Below are positions 1 to 5,693 of a stretch of DNA of 5,899 bases, piece by piece. Numbering within the stretch: the first letter of the stretch is position 1; every line of letters starts with the position of its first letter. Position numbers and translations under genes: made by a program. The DNA lies in NCBI GenBank assembly GCA_030619585.1, contig JAUXBD010000113.1, positions 1 to 5,899 on the forward strand. Reading direction: 5' to 3'. A model generated the notes under the pieces. It did not search any database and had not been told where the DNA came from. It worked only from the letters and a program-made list of their open reading frames with translations. Origin of the DNA: Desulfobacteraceae bacterium (GTDB lineage Bacteria > Desulfobacterota > Desulfobacteria > Desulfobacterales > SURF-7).

Positions 1-303
1 AACAGTTGCTATTGAATCTATCTTTATCCTTGAGGCATACTCCTGCAGGATCAAGAGCTCAACTTTTACCTTATCCTCAGAAAGGGATATTTTATTTACC
101 CTTCCTATATTGGCTTTTGTCAGCTTTACTTCAGCATTTTCCTGCAGGTTATACCCCTCCTTAAAAATAGTGTAGTAGGTAACATATGTTCTAAACCAGT
201 CCTTGCCACGTCCGATTAGAACAACAGTTGATAGCAAAAGCACTGCAATAAGGACAAAAAAGGTTCCCACAATTTTTTCTCTTTTTTTATAGACAATTTT
301 CAT
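1..303 (-). CDS. MlaD-like MCE-domain protein, N-terminal part (cut by left edge)
   Basis: The frame is open from an ATG at 301-303 down to the window edge, giving 101 residues with no stop. Residues about 10-30 form one hydrophobic membrane anchor after a Lys/Arg-rich start (KIVYKKREK), then an MCE domain begins: FKEGYNLQENAEV at about 47-59, the KANIGRV segment (the family's Gv.vG.V) at about 63-69, and a beta-rich stretch ending IDSIATV. MCE proteins are inner-membrane-anchored periplasmic substrate-binding rings that pass phospholipid between membranes, here presumably with the two upstream genes. It lies 14 nt after the stop of the ATPase-fold gene, so it is almost certainly co-transcribed. 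The ribosome site is weak (GAGAG about 10 nt upstream). The GVNVG-type core is KANIG here, a mild divergence. The C-terminal half cannot be judged. Confidence 0.85.
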   Translation of the reverse strand, partial: MKIVYKKREKIVGTFFVLIAVLLLSTVVLIGRGKDWFRTYVTYYTIFKEGYNLQENAEVKLTKANIGRVNKISLSEDKVKVELLILQEYASRIKIDSIATV

Positions 304-317
304 GACAGATTTGCTCT

Positions 318-983
318 CTATATAGTTGTGAACTTACCATTTTCTATGGTTATCTTTTTAGTTTCCAGCTCTCTTATTAAGTCTTCGCTATATGACAATA
401 AAACCATGGGAATTTTTGCGATGATCATATCATTAAGTATTTTAAGGAACAAGCCTCGTTTACTATGACTCACCAAATCTTCAGGCCGCTCCACAATAAG
501 TAATTTCGGACGCTTGGTGAGCTCTCTGATTGCAATCGCAACCCTCAAGTCCATACGATCCAGTTTTGATGCATGGGTATCCAGCTTATCGTAAATGCCA
601 AAATCCCTGCAAAGCTTTTTAGTTTGCTCGTCAAGTGAGATATCCATGGAATTTTCAAAATAGTGCCGCATAAAAAGAAGATTCTCCCGGATCGTTCTGT
701 TGCTAATCATGGCTGAATCTAAAGCGATATAGCCTATTTCTCTTTTACAGAAAAGGAGTTTTCTATAGTCGGTAAAATCCAACTTTTCACCATAAAACAG
801 GTATGTGCCTCTGGTTGGATAAATTAATGTGGCAAGGGCCTTGAGCAGAAGTCGGGCATCATCTCCGGAATCGCTTTTGATGGAATAGGCATCACCTTTG
901 GATATTGTAAAATTGAATCTATTCAGTCCGCTGCCGGTCCCGATCGGAGCAAGTACATAATCGGAAAGTTCGCTTAAATACAC
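318..983 (-). CDS. MlaF-like ABC ATPase-fold protein with all catalytic motifs degenerate (probable pseudo-ATPase)
   Basis: This 221-residue protein sits between an MlaE-like permease and an MlaD-like MCE gene, the slot of the MlaF ATPase. ABC architecture is recognisable in order: beta-rich N-terminus, P-loop region at 37-45, Q-loop region IGYIALD at 83-89, a helical region with RENLLF at 99-104, RVAIAIREL at 147-155 after the signature, Walker B region LLIVERP at 161-167, and the switch region LLSYSED at 195-201. Every catalytic residue is replaced: the P-loop reads SDSGDDARL (Gly, Lys and Ser of GKS become Asp42, Ala43, Arg44); Q-loop Gln is Leu88; LSGGM is LDRM; Walker B Asp is Glu165 and the catalytic Glu is Arg166; H-loop His is Tyr198. 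ATP hydrolysis is not expected. The start is GTG: an in-frame stop lies four codons upstream and AGGA sits 7 nt before. It is shorter than typical MlaF (about 250-270). It may pair with a true ATPase encoded elsewhere, or act as a structural partner. Assignment to the ABC fold is strong; the function is inferred. Confidence 0.85.
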   Translation of the reverse strand: MYLSELSDYVLAPIGTGSGLNRFNFTISKGDAYSIKSDSGDDARLLLKALATLIYPTRGTYLFYGEKLDFTDYRKLLFCKREIGYIALDSAMISNRTIRENLLFMRHYFENSMDISLDEQTKKLCRDFGIYDKLDTHASKLDRMDLRVAIAIRELTKRPKLLIVERPEDLVSHSKRGLFLKILNDMIIAKIPMVLLSYSEDLIRELETKKITIENGKFTTI

Positions 984-990
984 TTCTGAT

Positions 991-994
991 TCCT
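991..994 (-). promoter_or_regulatory. Ribosome binding site deciding the GTG start of the ATPase-fold gene
   Basis: AGGA on the minus strand lies 7 nt before the GTG at 981-983. An in-frame TAG at 993-995 rules out any start further upstream, so this site and the GTG fix the N-terminus. Confidence 0.6.
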
Positions 995-997
995 AAC

Positions 998-1010
998 CTG
1001 GCAAAGCCAG
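998..1010 (-). repeat. Small inverted repeat between permease and ATPase-fold genes
   Basis: CTGGC and GCCAG flank a 3-nt loop, a perfect 5-bp stem in the 46-nt gap just upstream of the ribosome site of the ATPase-fold gene. It has no following U-tract in the direction of transcription, so it is not an intrinsic terminator. It could modulate translation of the downstream gene or be chance. Confidence 0.3.
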
Positions 1011-1029
1011 ACCAATTAAAAAAGTGGGC

Positions 1030-1806
1030 CTAAACATAAAATACCAGTGATATAATAATATTGATCACAACACAGTGGAACAAACACTCCACAGCACTTG
1101 CAGAGGTAACCTGCGGTATGTTTGTTATCCTTTTTTTGGTATTAAAACCATGGTAGAGACATACCGTTGTAATTACGAATCCAAAACAAACCGCCTTTAA
1201 AAGCCCCACAGCAATGTCTGTAACGGTTATGGCTTTTCCTATCTGACCAAGAAGATTTCCCATGGGAACATGTGTTGCCACCCAGACAATTGAATAACCT
1301 CCCACAATGGACAGCAGATCAAAAACAATAAATAGACACAAAATAGCAGATGTTATGCCCACAAGTCTCGGGACACAAAGTATTCTCATGGGGTCTATTC
1401 CGGCCATTTCAATTGCATCAATTTCATTAAGAGCATTCATATAGCTTATCTCAATTGTCACTGCTGTGGCGGATCGCAATATCACCACAATAGCTGTAAT
1501 CATGGGGCCGAATTCTCTTACTAGCAGTATTAATGTCATCTTCCCCATATCATACTGCCCTGACACCCTGGAAAACATTATAATAAGCATGCTCCCCACA
1601 ATAAGCGACAAGGGTATTATCACAGGAAGGGCCTGAACCCCTGTAAAATATACCTGTTCAACAATGGCCCGTTTATTTATTGCCCTGCCCTCTTTGGGCA
1701 TATTTAAAATAAGCATCCAGGTCCTGTAGTAAAATGCATGCAATTTCAACATGTGGTCTATAAATACAGCTAATTTTTTACCTATGTATCCTGTAAATCG
1801 CCCCAT
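1030..1806 (-). CDS. MlaE/YrbE-like ABC permease of a lipid transport system
   Basis: This 258-residue inner-membrane protein matches the MlaE permease family in length and layout. An amphipathic N-terminal elbow region (about 1-50) is followed by about five hydrophobic segments (roughly 57-78, 90-112, 149-172, 197-217, 241-258). The family core is present: REFGP at 97-101, Arg111, Glu119, and NEIDAIEMAGIDP at 127-139 followed by VPRL at 145-148. These form the conserved cytoplasmic coupling region that contacts the ATPase. In E. coli the protein forms the lipid path of MlaFEDB. The start is ATG; an in-frame TGA lies three codons upstream, so no longer form is possible, and the ribosome site is weak (GGGA very close to the start). 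It is the first gene of the minus-strand operon, 46 nt ahead of the ATPase-fold gene. The last cytoplasmic loop (about 221-240) lacks the usual Gly/ATT-rich motif. Confidence 0.9.
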   Translation of the reverse strand: MGRFTGYIGKKLAVFIDHMLKLHAFYYRTWMLILNMPKEGRAINKRAIVEQVYFTGVQALPVIIPLSLIVGSMLIIMFSRVSGQYDMGKMTLILLVREFGPMITAIVVILRSATAVTIEISYMNALNEIDAIEMAGIDPMRILCVPRLVGITSAILCLFIVFDLLSIVGGYSIVWVATHVPMGNLLGQIGKAITVTDIAVGLLKAVCFGFVITTVCLYHGFNTKKRITNIPQVTSASAVECLFHCVVINIIISLVFYV

Positions 1807-1849
1807 ATTTCCCGTTCACTCAAAATGCGGATTTCAGCCTGTTCTATTA

Positions 1850-1878
1850 TTGACTTAAATAAGGCCTTACAATACAAT
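1850..1878 (+). promoter_or_regulatory. Predicted sigma70-type promoter for the envelope operon
   Basis: The -35 element TTGACT (1850-1855) and -10 element TACAAT (1873-1878) each match consensus at five of six positions and are separated by an ideal 17 nt. Transcription would start near 1885, leaving a leader of about 64 nt before the ATG at 1949. No other equally good promoter was seen before the downstream genes, so this probably drives 1949-5640. Confidence 0.65.
1860..1869. promoter_or_regulatory. 10-bp palindrome in promoter spacer, possible operator
   Basis: TAAGGCCTTA is a perfect palindrome lying between the -35 and -10 of the rightward promoter and touching the -10 of the leftward one. 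A related half-site, TAAGGTC, occurs 30 bp downstream at 1890-1896, about three helical turns away. A regulator bound here could affect both operons. The site is short, so chance is possible. Confidence 0.3.
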
Positions 1879-1898
1879 ACCGACAATTATAAGGTCAA
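1869..1898 (-). promoter_or_regulatory. Weak predicted promoter for the lipid transport operon
   Basis: On the minus strand TTGACC (1893-1898) and TATTGT (1869-1874) are separated by 18 nt. The -35 is good and the -10 matches four of six. Transcription would start near 1862, about 55 nt before the permease ATG. It overlaps the opposing promoter, so polymerases for the two directions may compete. Confidence 0.35.
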
Positions 1899-1948
1899 CA
1901 GAATAACATCATTAGATTATGGCTTCGATTTCCCTGAGTTTCAAATAA

Positions 1949-3526
1949 ATGTTGAAAAAAACATATTTTATATTTATTCTTAAATTCTTTTTGCTTTTCC
2001 TGATTTTCTCTTTTACTTTTGAAAAAGTCGCGATATGCGCTCACCTTGATAAGGTATTCTTTACAAAAGCCAAGAATATGCTAAACCAGGGAAAGTATCT
2101 TGAGGCAGTGGGCATATACCAAGAGATTGCCGAATTCTCAACCGATCCTGATATTAAGGCAAAGGCTCTGTTTCTTATAGGAAGGACCTACAGTCTTTAT
2201 CTTGATCAATACCCGGCGGCCATAAAGCAATTTGACCTGATTATTAAAAACTTTCCTGATAGCCATGTGGCGTCAGATGCGATGTTTAACAGCGGAATGG
2301 TGTTCTTTGAACAGGGAAATCACAAGAAAGCTTATAAATACTTTGGTAGATACTTAAAAGACTATCCCAATGGCCGTCACTTTCAAACAGCCGCAGTCTG
2401 GGCCGACAGTTCGAAAACCTTAATAAAAAGCTATAAAGTTAAACCGTCTTTAACTAAAAAGCCCAAGATTTTAAATGAATTTGTCAGGGTATTATTAGAA
2501 AAAGATGTTGATAAAGTTACGATTAACTCAGATAACAATATAACTTTGCTCAACCCATATTCTGGAAAAAAAATCTATCACGGCAAAGGGCCTGTAATAT
2601 TCTCAAAAAACAACGGTTATCTTTCAATAAACAGTCAAACACTTAAAATAAGGACTTGTACGGTTAAATCTGACAGTGCTACTCTCGAACTAGAAAAAAC
2701 ACCTTATAGGGGAGTTTTTCTTATTATTGTTGAGAGAAAAGGGCTAAGTGTAGTAAATAGCGTTCAGATAGAACATTATCTATTGGGCGTTGTGCCGAAA
2801 GAGATGCCGCCGTCTTGGGCAAAACAGGCATTGATGGCCCAGGCTGTTGCTTCAAGAACATATGCCATGCATGCTAGAGAAAAAAGAAAAGACAAACAAT
2901 ATGACATTGAAGCTACCACACTCTCACAGGTCTACGGCGGATATAATGCAGAATCACCCAGGTCCAGCATTGCGATTAATGAAACAAGAGGCCAGGTAAT
3001 GACCCATGACGGTAAGTTTATTGTTGCTTATTTTCATTCAAACAGCGGGGGGCACACCGAATCTCCAAAAAATGTATGGAAAGCTGATGTCCCTTATCTC
3101 ATGGCAGTACCGGATAAATTCAGTAAAAACGTACCCGGAAGCAACTGGGAGTATTTTCTCTCTCATGAAGATACATGTGAGAATCTGGCAAGAGACGGCT
3201 TTTTTCTTGGGGACATACACAATTTAAAAACTTTGGGCCAATCTTCGTCCGGCAGGACATTGAAAGTCATTATCTCTTCAGAAAAAGGGACATACAAAAT
3301 GAACAGCAACAATTTCCGAATAACCATGGGCGGTAACAAAATAAAAAGCACTCTCTTTAATGCCTTTACTTTTTCAGATGGTATCTTTCTTCAAGGAAAA
3401 GGTTTTGGCCATGGCGTTGGTATGAGCCAATGGGGTGCCCGAAGGATGGCACAAAAAGGGGCAAACTATAAAGATATACTTAAGCACTACTATCAAAATA
3501 TTGAAATTGCGCAAATAGGCAAATAG
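1949..3526 (+). CDS. Exported TPR-SpoIID/LytB fusion protein, probable peptidoglycan lytic transglycosylase
   Basis: The 525-residue protein has three parts. Residues 1-31 are a signal peptide or anchor (Lys-rich start, hydrophobic 5-24; VAIC at 27-30 is not a proper lipobox). Residues about 34-145 form roughly three TPR-like helix pairs (GKYLEAVGIY at 48-57, YPAAIKQFDLIIKNFP at 88-103, GNHKKAYKYFGRYLKDYP at 123-140), like YbgF/BamD-type periplasmic repeats. Residues about 195-525 are a SpoIID domain: beta-rich lead-in, IEHYLLGVVPKEMP at 274-287 with the expected catalytic Glu285, AQAVASRTYA at 297-306, FHSNSGGHTE at 362-371, and the C-terminal GKGFGHGVGMSQWGA at 483-497. SpoIID enzymes cleave glycan strands stripped of stem peptides in the cell wall. 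The start is ATG; a TAA directly precedes it, and its ribosome site is weak (GAG about 10 nt upstream). It is the first gene of the plus-strand operon. Nothing else here suggests sporulation, so a role in wall remodelling or envelope assembly is inferred. Confidence 0.9.
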   Translation: MLKKTYFIFILKFFLLFLIFSFTFEKVAICAHLDKVFFTKAKNMLNQGKYLEAVGIYQEIAEFSTDPDIKAKALFLIGRTYSLYLDQYPAAIKQFDLIIKNFPDSHVASDAMFNSGMVFFEQGNHKKAYKYFGRYLKDYPNGRHFQTAAVWADSSKTLIKSYKVKPSLTKKPKILNEFVRVLLEKDVDKVTINSDNNITLLNPYSGKKIYHGKGPVIFSKNNGYLSINSQTLKIRTCTVKSDSATLELEKTPYRGVFLIIVERKGLSVVNSVQIEHYLLGVVPKEMPPSWAKQALMAQAVASRTYAMHAREKRKDKQYDIEATTLSQVYGGYNAESPRSSIAINETRGQVMTHDGKFIVAYFHSNSGGHTESPKNVWKADVPYLMAVPDKFSKNVPGSNWEYFLSHEDTCENLARDGFFLGDIHNLKTLGQSSSGRTLKVIISSEKGTYKMNSNNFRITMGGNKIKSTLFNAFTFSDGIFLQGKGFGHGVGMSQWGARRMAQKGANYKDILKHYYQNIEIAQIGK

Positions 3527-3580
3527 TTTTTTATACGGTCTGAAGTCAATCAGCAATCCGAATATTTATAATGCAACCAG

Positions 3581-3588
3581 AAAGGAGG
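3581..3588 (+). promoter_or_regulatory. Strong ribosome binding site of the LPP20-domain gene
   Basis: AAAGGAGG ends 4 nt before the ATG at 3593, a near-perfect anti-16S match. It contrasts with the weak site of the preceding SpoIID gene and suggests much higher translation of the second cistron. Confidence 0.8.
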
Positions 3589-3592
3589 CAGT

Positions 3593-4447
3593 ATGAGAAA
3601 AAAGTCGATTTTAACATTAGTGTTTGCGTGTGTCCTTGCGGTTCCGGTTTTAGGGTATTGTCAACAGTGGAATGAGTTGGTGGAACAGGTAGGAAACGGC
3701 ACTGTGAACTGGACACAAAGTATTGTGCAGGCAAACGGTATAGGCGTTCCTCCTGAAAGTGTTTATGGCAAGCCCCAGGCAAGGCCCATGGCTTTAAGGG
3801 CCGCAAAATTGGACGCCATGCGCAACCTTCTTGAAGTAACAAAAGGTGTCAGGATAGATTCCACCACAACAGTTAAAAACTACGCTGTGGAAAACGATGT
3901 GATTATGTCAAGAGTCCAGGGGGTTGTCAGGGGCGCCCAGGTAGTAAATCGGGAGTATATGTCCGATGGAACAGTTGAAGTTACAATGCAGATGAGCTTA
4001 AACGGTGATCTTGCCCATATTGTTCTTCCACAGGACACAAAACCTCAAGCGCCCACAGACACGCAACCCTCCTATACCACACCTCCGCCCTCTGATGCGG
4101 GTACTAAGGTTTTCACCGGCATGGTGGTTGATGCCAGGGGACTTAATGCAAAGCCCGCCATGTCGCCGAAAGTCATAGATGAAAACGGCCAGGAAGTTTA
4201 CGGATCCGCCTTTGTTAGCCGTGAATTTGCAGTTCAGCAGGGGATGAGCGGCTATGCGAAGGAGATATCTTCCGCCCAAAAGAACCAGAGGGTTACGGAC
4301 AATCCCGTAACGGTTAAGGGAATAAAGACACAAGGACCTGGTCGAAGTGATATCGTTATAAGCAATGCAGATGCGGCAATGTTAAAAAACGCATCTGAGA
4401 ACCTTTCATTTATGAAAAAATGCAGGGTGATGATTGTGGTTGATTAA
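3593..4447 (+). CDS. Exported LPP20-domain protein
   Basis: This 284-residue protein starts with a typical signal peptide (Lys-rich, hydrophobic 6-22, cleavage near 21-25). The stretch at about 60-140 fits the LPP20 fold seen in lipoproteins and in the flagellar protein FlgP: ARPMALRAAKLDAMRNLLE at 63-81, GVRIDSTTTVKNY at 85-97, SRVQGVVRGAQVVN at 106-119, and DGTVEVTMQMSL at 125-136. A Pro/Thr-rich linker (about 146-169) leads to a second domain at about 172-284, with TGMVVDARGLNAKPAMSPK (175-193), EVYGSAFVSREFAVQQG (201-217) and a C-terminal SDIVISNADA...CRVMIVVD. I recall this second part as common in deltaproteobacterial relatives but know no defined function. Cys23 is preceded by LGY, a poor lipobox, so it may be soluble periplasmic rather than lipid-anchored. 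It lies 66 nt after the SpoIID gene and 29 nt before the TPR-SLH gene, in one operon. An outer-envelope role is inferred. Confidence 0.75.
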   Translation: MRKKSILTLVFACVLAVPVLGYCQQWNELVEQVGNGTVNWTQSIVQANGIGVPPESVYGKPQARPMALRAAKLDAMRNLLEVTKGVRIDSTTTVKNYAVENDVIMSRVQGVVRGAQVVNREYMSDGTVEVTMQMSLNGDLAHIVLPQDTKPQAPTDTQPSYTTPPPSDAGTKVFTGMVVDARGLNAKPAMSPKVIDENGQEVYGSAFVSREFAVQQGMSGYAKEISSAQKNQRVTDNPVTVKGIKTQGPGRSDIVISNADAAMLKNASENLSFMKKCRVMIVVD

Positions 4448-4465
4448 AAGCTATCTAAAAACTTA

Positions 4466-4473
4466 AAGGAGGG
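4466..4473 (+). promoter_or_regulatory. Strong ribosome binding site of the TPR-SLH gene
   Basis: AAGGAGGG ends 3 nt before the ATG at 4477. It lies inside the 29-nt gap after the LPP20 gene, with no room for a separate promoter, supporting co-transcription. Confidence 0.8.
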
Positions 4474-4476
4474 AAC

Positions 4477-5640
4477 ATGTATAACAGAAAAGTATTTTTC
4501 CTGGTTGGAGTTGTATTACTGCTTTTTAGCTTTTCATGCGGACCAAAGGCTCGAAAACAAGAAGCGGTTCTTGATACTCCCGGGCATCATGTTTCAAACG
4601 GTAACAAGATGCTGAAAATGGGCAAAATCGATGATGCCCTAATGGAGTTCAACCTTGCAAAAGAGTTAGACCCGAAGTTTGCGCCTGCCCACGTGGGCAT
4701 AGGTATTGTTTATTGTCTAAAAAAAGATTTTAAAAACGGCTTAAAGAATATGAAAAAAGCCGAAAGCTATGCAAAAGGTGATGATCAGGAGTTCTCAGTT
4801 AATATCGGCTATATGCGGCTTTATACAATGGGCAATGAAAAAATGCATAAAAAATGGCTGAAAAAAGTTGAGGCCTATCACAAAAAAGCTGTAAAGATCG
4901 CACCTGATCTGCCGGATTCATATTACTACTTAGGTCTGGGCTACAAGATGTCCCACAGGTATAATGATGCAAAGCAGCAGTATTCAAAGGTTTTAGATAT
5001 TGGAAAAGGGTTTATTGAGGAGGCAAACAATGAGTTTGCAATCATCCAGCAGATAGAAAGGGCGATGCCGGGCACAAAGGTTCAAAAGATAGCCCTGCTT
5101 GAGAAGATAACCAGGGGAGATGTTTGCGCGCTTTTTATAGAGGAGCTTAAAGTTGATGAACTGTTTAGGAACAGGACTCCCAAACAGTTTGACACTTCAT
5201 ACAAAGATCCTGAAAAAGTTTTTAAGACAGGAGAATACGTAAAAGTAGAGGATGTAAATGACATTGAGGATCATGTGCTGAAGTCCGATATCAAGGCTTT
5301 TATTGAACTGGGGATAAAGGGGCTTGAAACCCATGCAGATCATACATTCCAGCCTTACAAGTACCTGACCCGCGCTGAGTTTGCCATGCTGATCCAGGAT
5401 ATCCTGATCAAGATCACAGGTGACACCAAGCTCGCCGTCAAATTTTTCGGCCACGAGCCTGTTTTTCCTGATCTGAGAAGTGATCAGTATTTTTACAATG
5501 CTGCAATGGTATGTACCTCCCGAGGCATAATGAAGGCAAAGGATCTTGGAACCGGCGAGTTCGATCCCATGGGCACGATCTCAGGCGCCCAGGCACTTAT
5601 CAGTATAAGGGAGCTTAAAATTCAACTTGAGAAGTATTAA
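4477..5640 (+). CDS. TPR lipoprotein with C-terminal S-layer-homology (SLH) repeats
   Basis: This 387-residue protein begins with a lipoprotein-like signal: hydrophobic 6-19, then SFSC with Cys21 followed by Gly-Pro-Lys. The -3 residue is Ser rather than Leu, so lipidation is likely but not certain. Residues about 37-175 carry TPRs (GKIDDALMEFNLAKELDP at 49-66; DFKNGLKNMKKAESY at 84-98; HKKAVKIAPDLPDSYYYLG at 135-153; RYNDAKQQYSKVL at 161-173). The C-terminus has SLH features: an isolated second half, KITRGDVCALFIEEL (210-224); a full repeat at about 257-312 with ELGIKGLE, FQPYKYLTRAEFA; and a second at about 329-380 with SRGIMKA, EFDPMGTISGAQA, where the TRAE motif is degraded. SLH domains bind cell-wall-associated polymer, and TPRs bind partner proteins, so a wall- or S-layer-anchoring scaffold at the envelope is inferred. 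Third gene of the operon; strong ribosome site. Confidence 0.85.
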   Translation: MYNRKVFFLVGVVLLLFSFSCGPKARKQEAVLDTPGHHVSNGNKMLKMGKIDDALMEFNLAKELDPKFAPAHVGIGIVYCLKKDFKNGLKNMKKAESYAKGDDQEFSVNIGYMRLYTMGNEKMHKKWLKKVEAYHKKAVKIAPDLPDSYYYLGLGYKMSHRYNDAKQQYSKVLDIGKGFIEEANNEFAIIQQIERAMPGTKVQKIALLEKITRGDVCALFIEELKVDELFRNRTPKQFDTSYKDPEKVFKTGEYVKVEDVNDIEDHVLKSDIKAFIELGIKGLETHADHTFQPYKYLTRAEFAMLIQDILIKITGDTKLAVKFFGHEPVFPDLRSDQYFYNAAMVCTSRGIMKAKDLGTGEFDPMGTISGAQALISIRELKIQLEKY

Positions 5641-5693
5641 CCAAGTAAAAAGTTTGAAGTGCCTTGTATAAGGTTTACAGTGGCGAGGTTGCT

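Noticed and set aside
42..148. Two CCTGCAGG palindromes about 100 bp apart (42-49 and 141-148)
   Set aside because: Both fall in MCE codons for Leu-Gln-Glu; flanks differ, so coincidence is the simplest explanation.
318..983. Frameshift or sequencing error as the cause of the missing ABC motifs
   Set aside because: The motif positions line up in a single frame from end to end, with flanking family residues (IGY, RVAIA, LLIVxRP) in register, so the changes are substitutions rather than a shifted frame.
3527..3534. T-run after the SpoIID stop as an intrinsic terminator
   Set aside because: No GC-rich stem precedes it, and the next gene follows on the same strand within 66 nt.
3567..3572. Perfect TATAAT before the LPP20 gene as a promoter
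   Set aside because: No acceptable -35 lies 16-19 nt upstream, and a start near 3579 would leave only a couple of bases before the ribosome site. It is probably chance in AT-rich spacer.
3546..3842. 98-codon minus-strand open frame over the LPP20 gene start
   Set aside because: Lies antisense across a strong ribosome site and signal peptide; composition is not protein-like and there is no ribosome site.
3998..4333. 111-codon minus-strand open frame inside the LPP20 gene
   Set aside because: Fully antisense to a well-supported domain protein, with no recognisable motif.
5662..5673. CCTT-GTAT-AAGG hairpin after the SLH gene as a terminator
   Set aside because: Only a 4-bp stem and no U-tract, so it would not terminate transcription.
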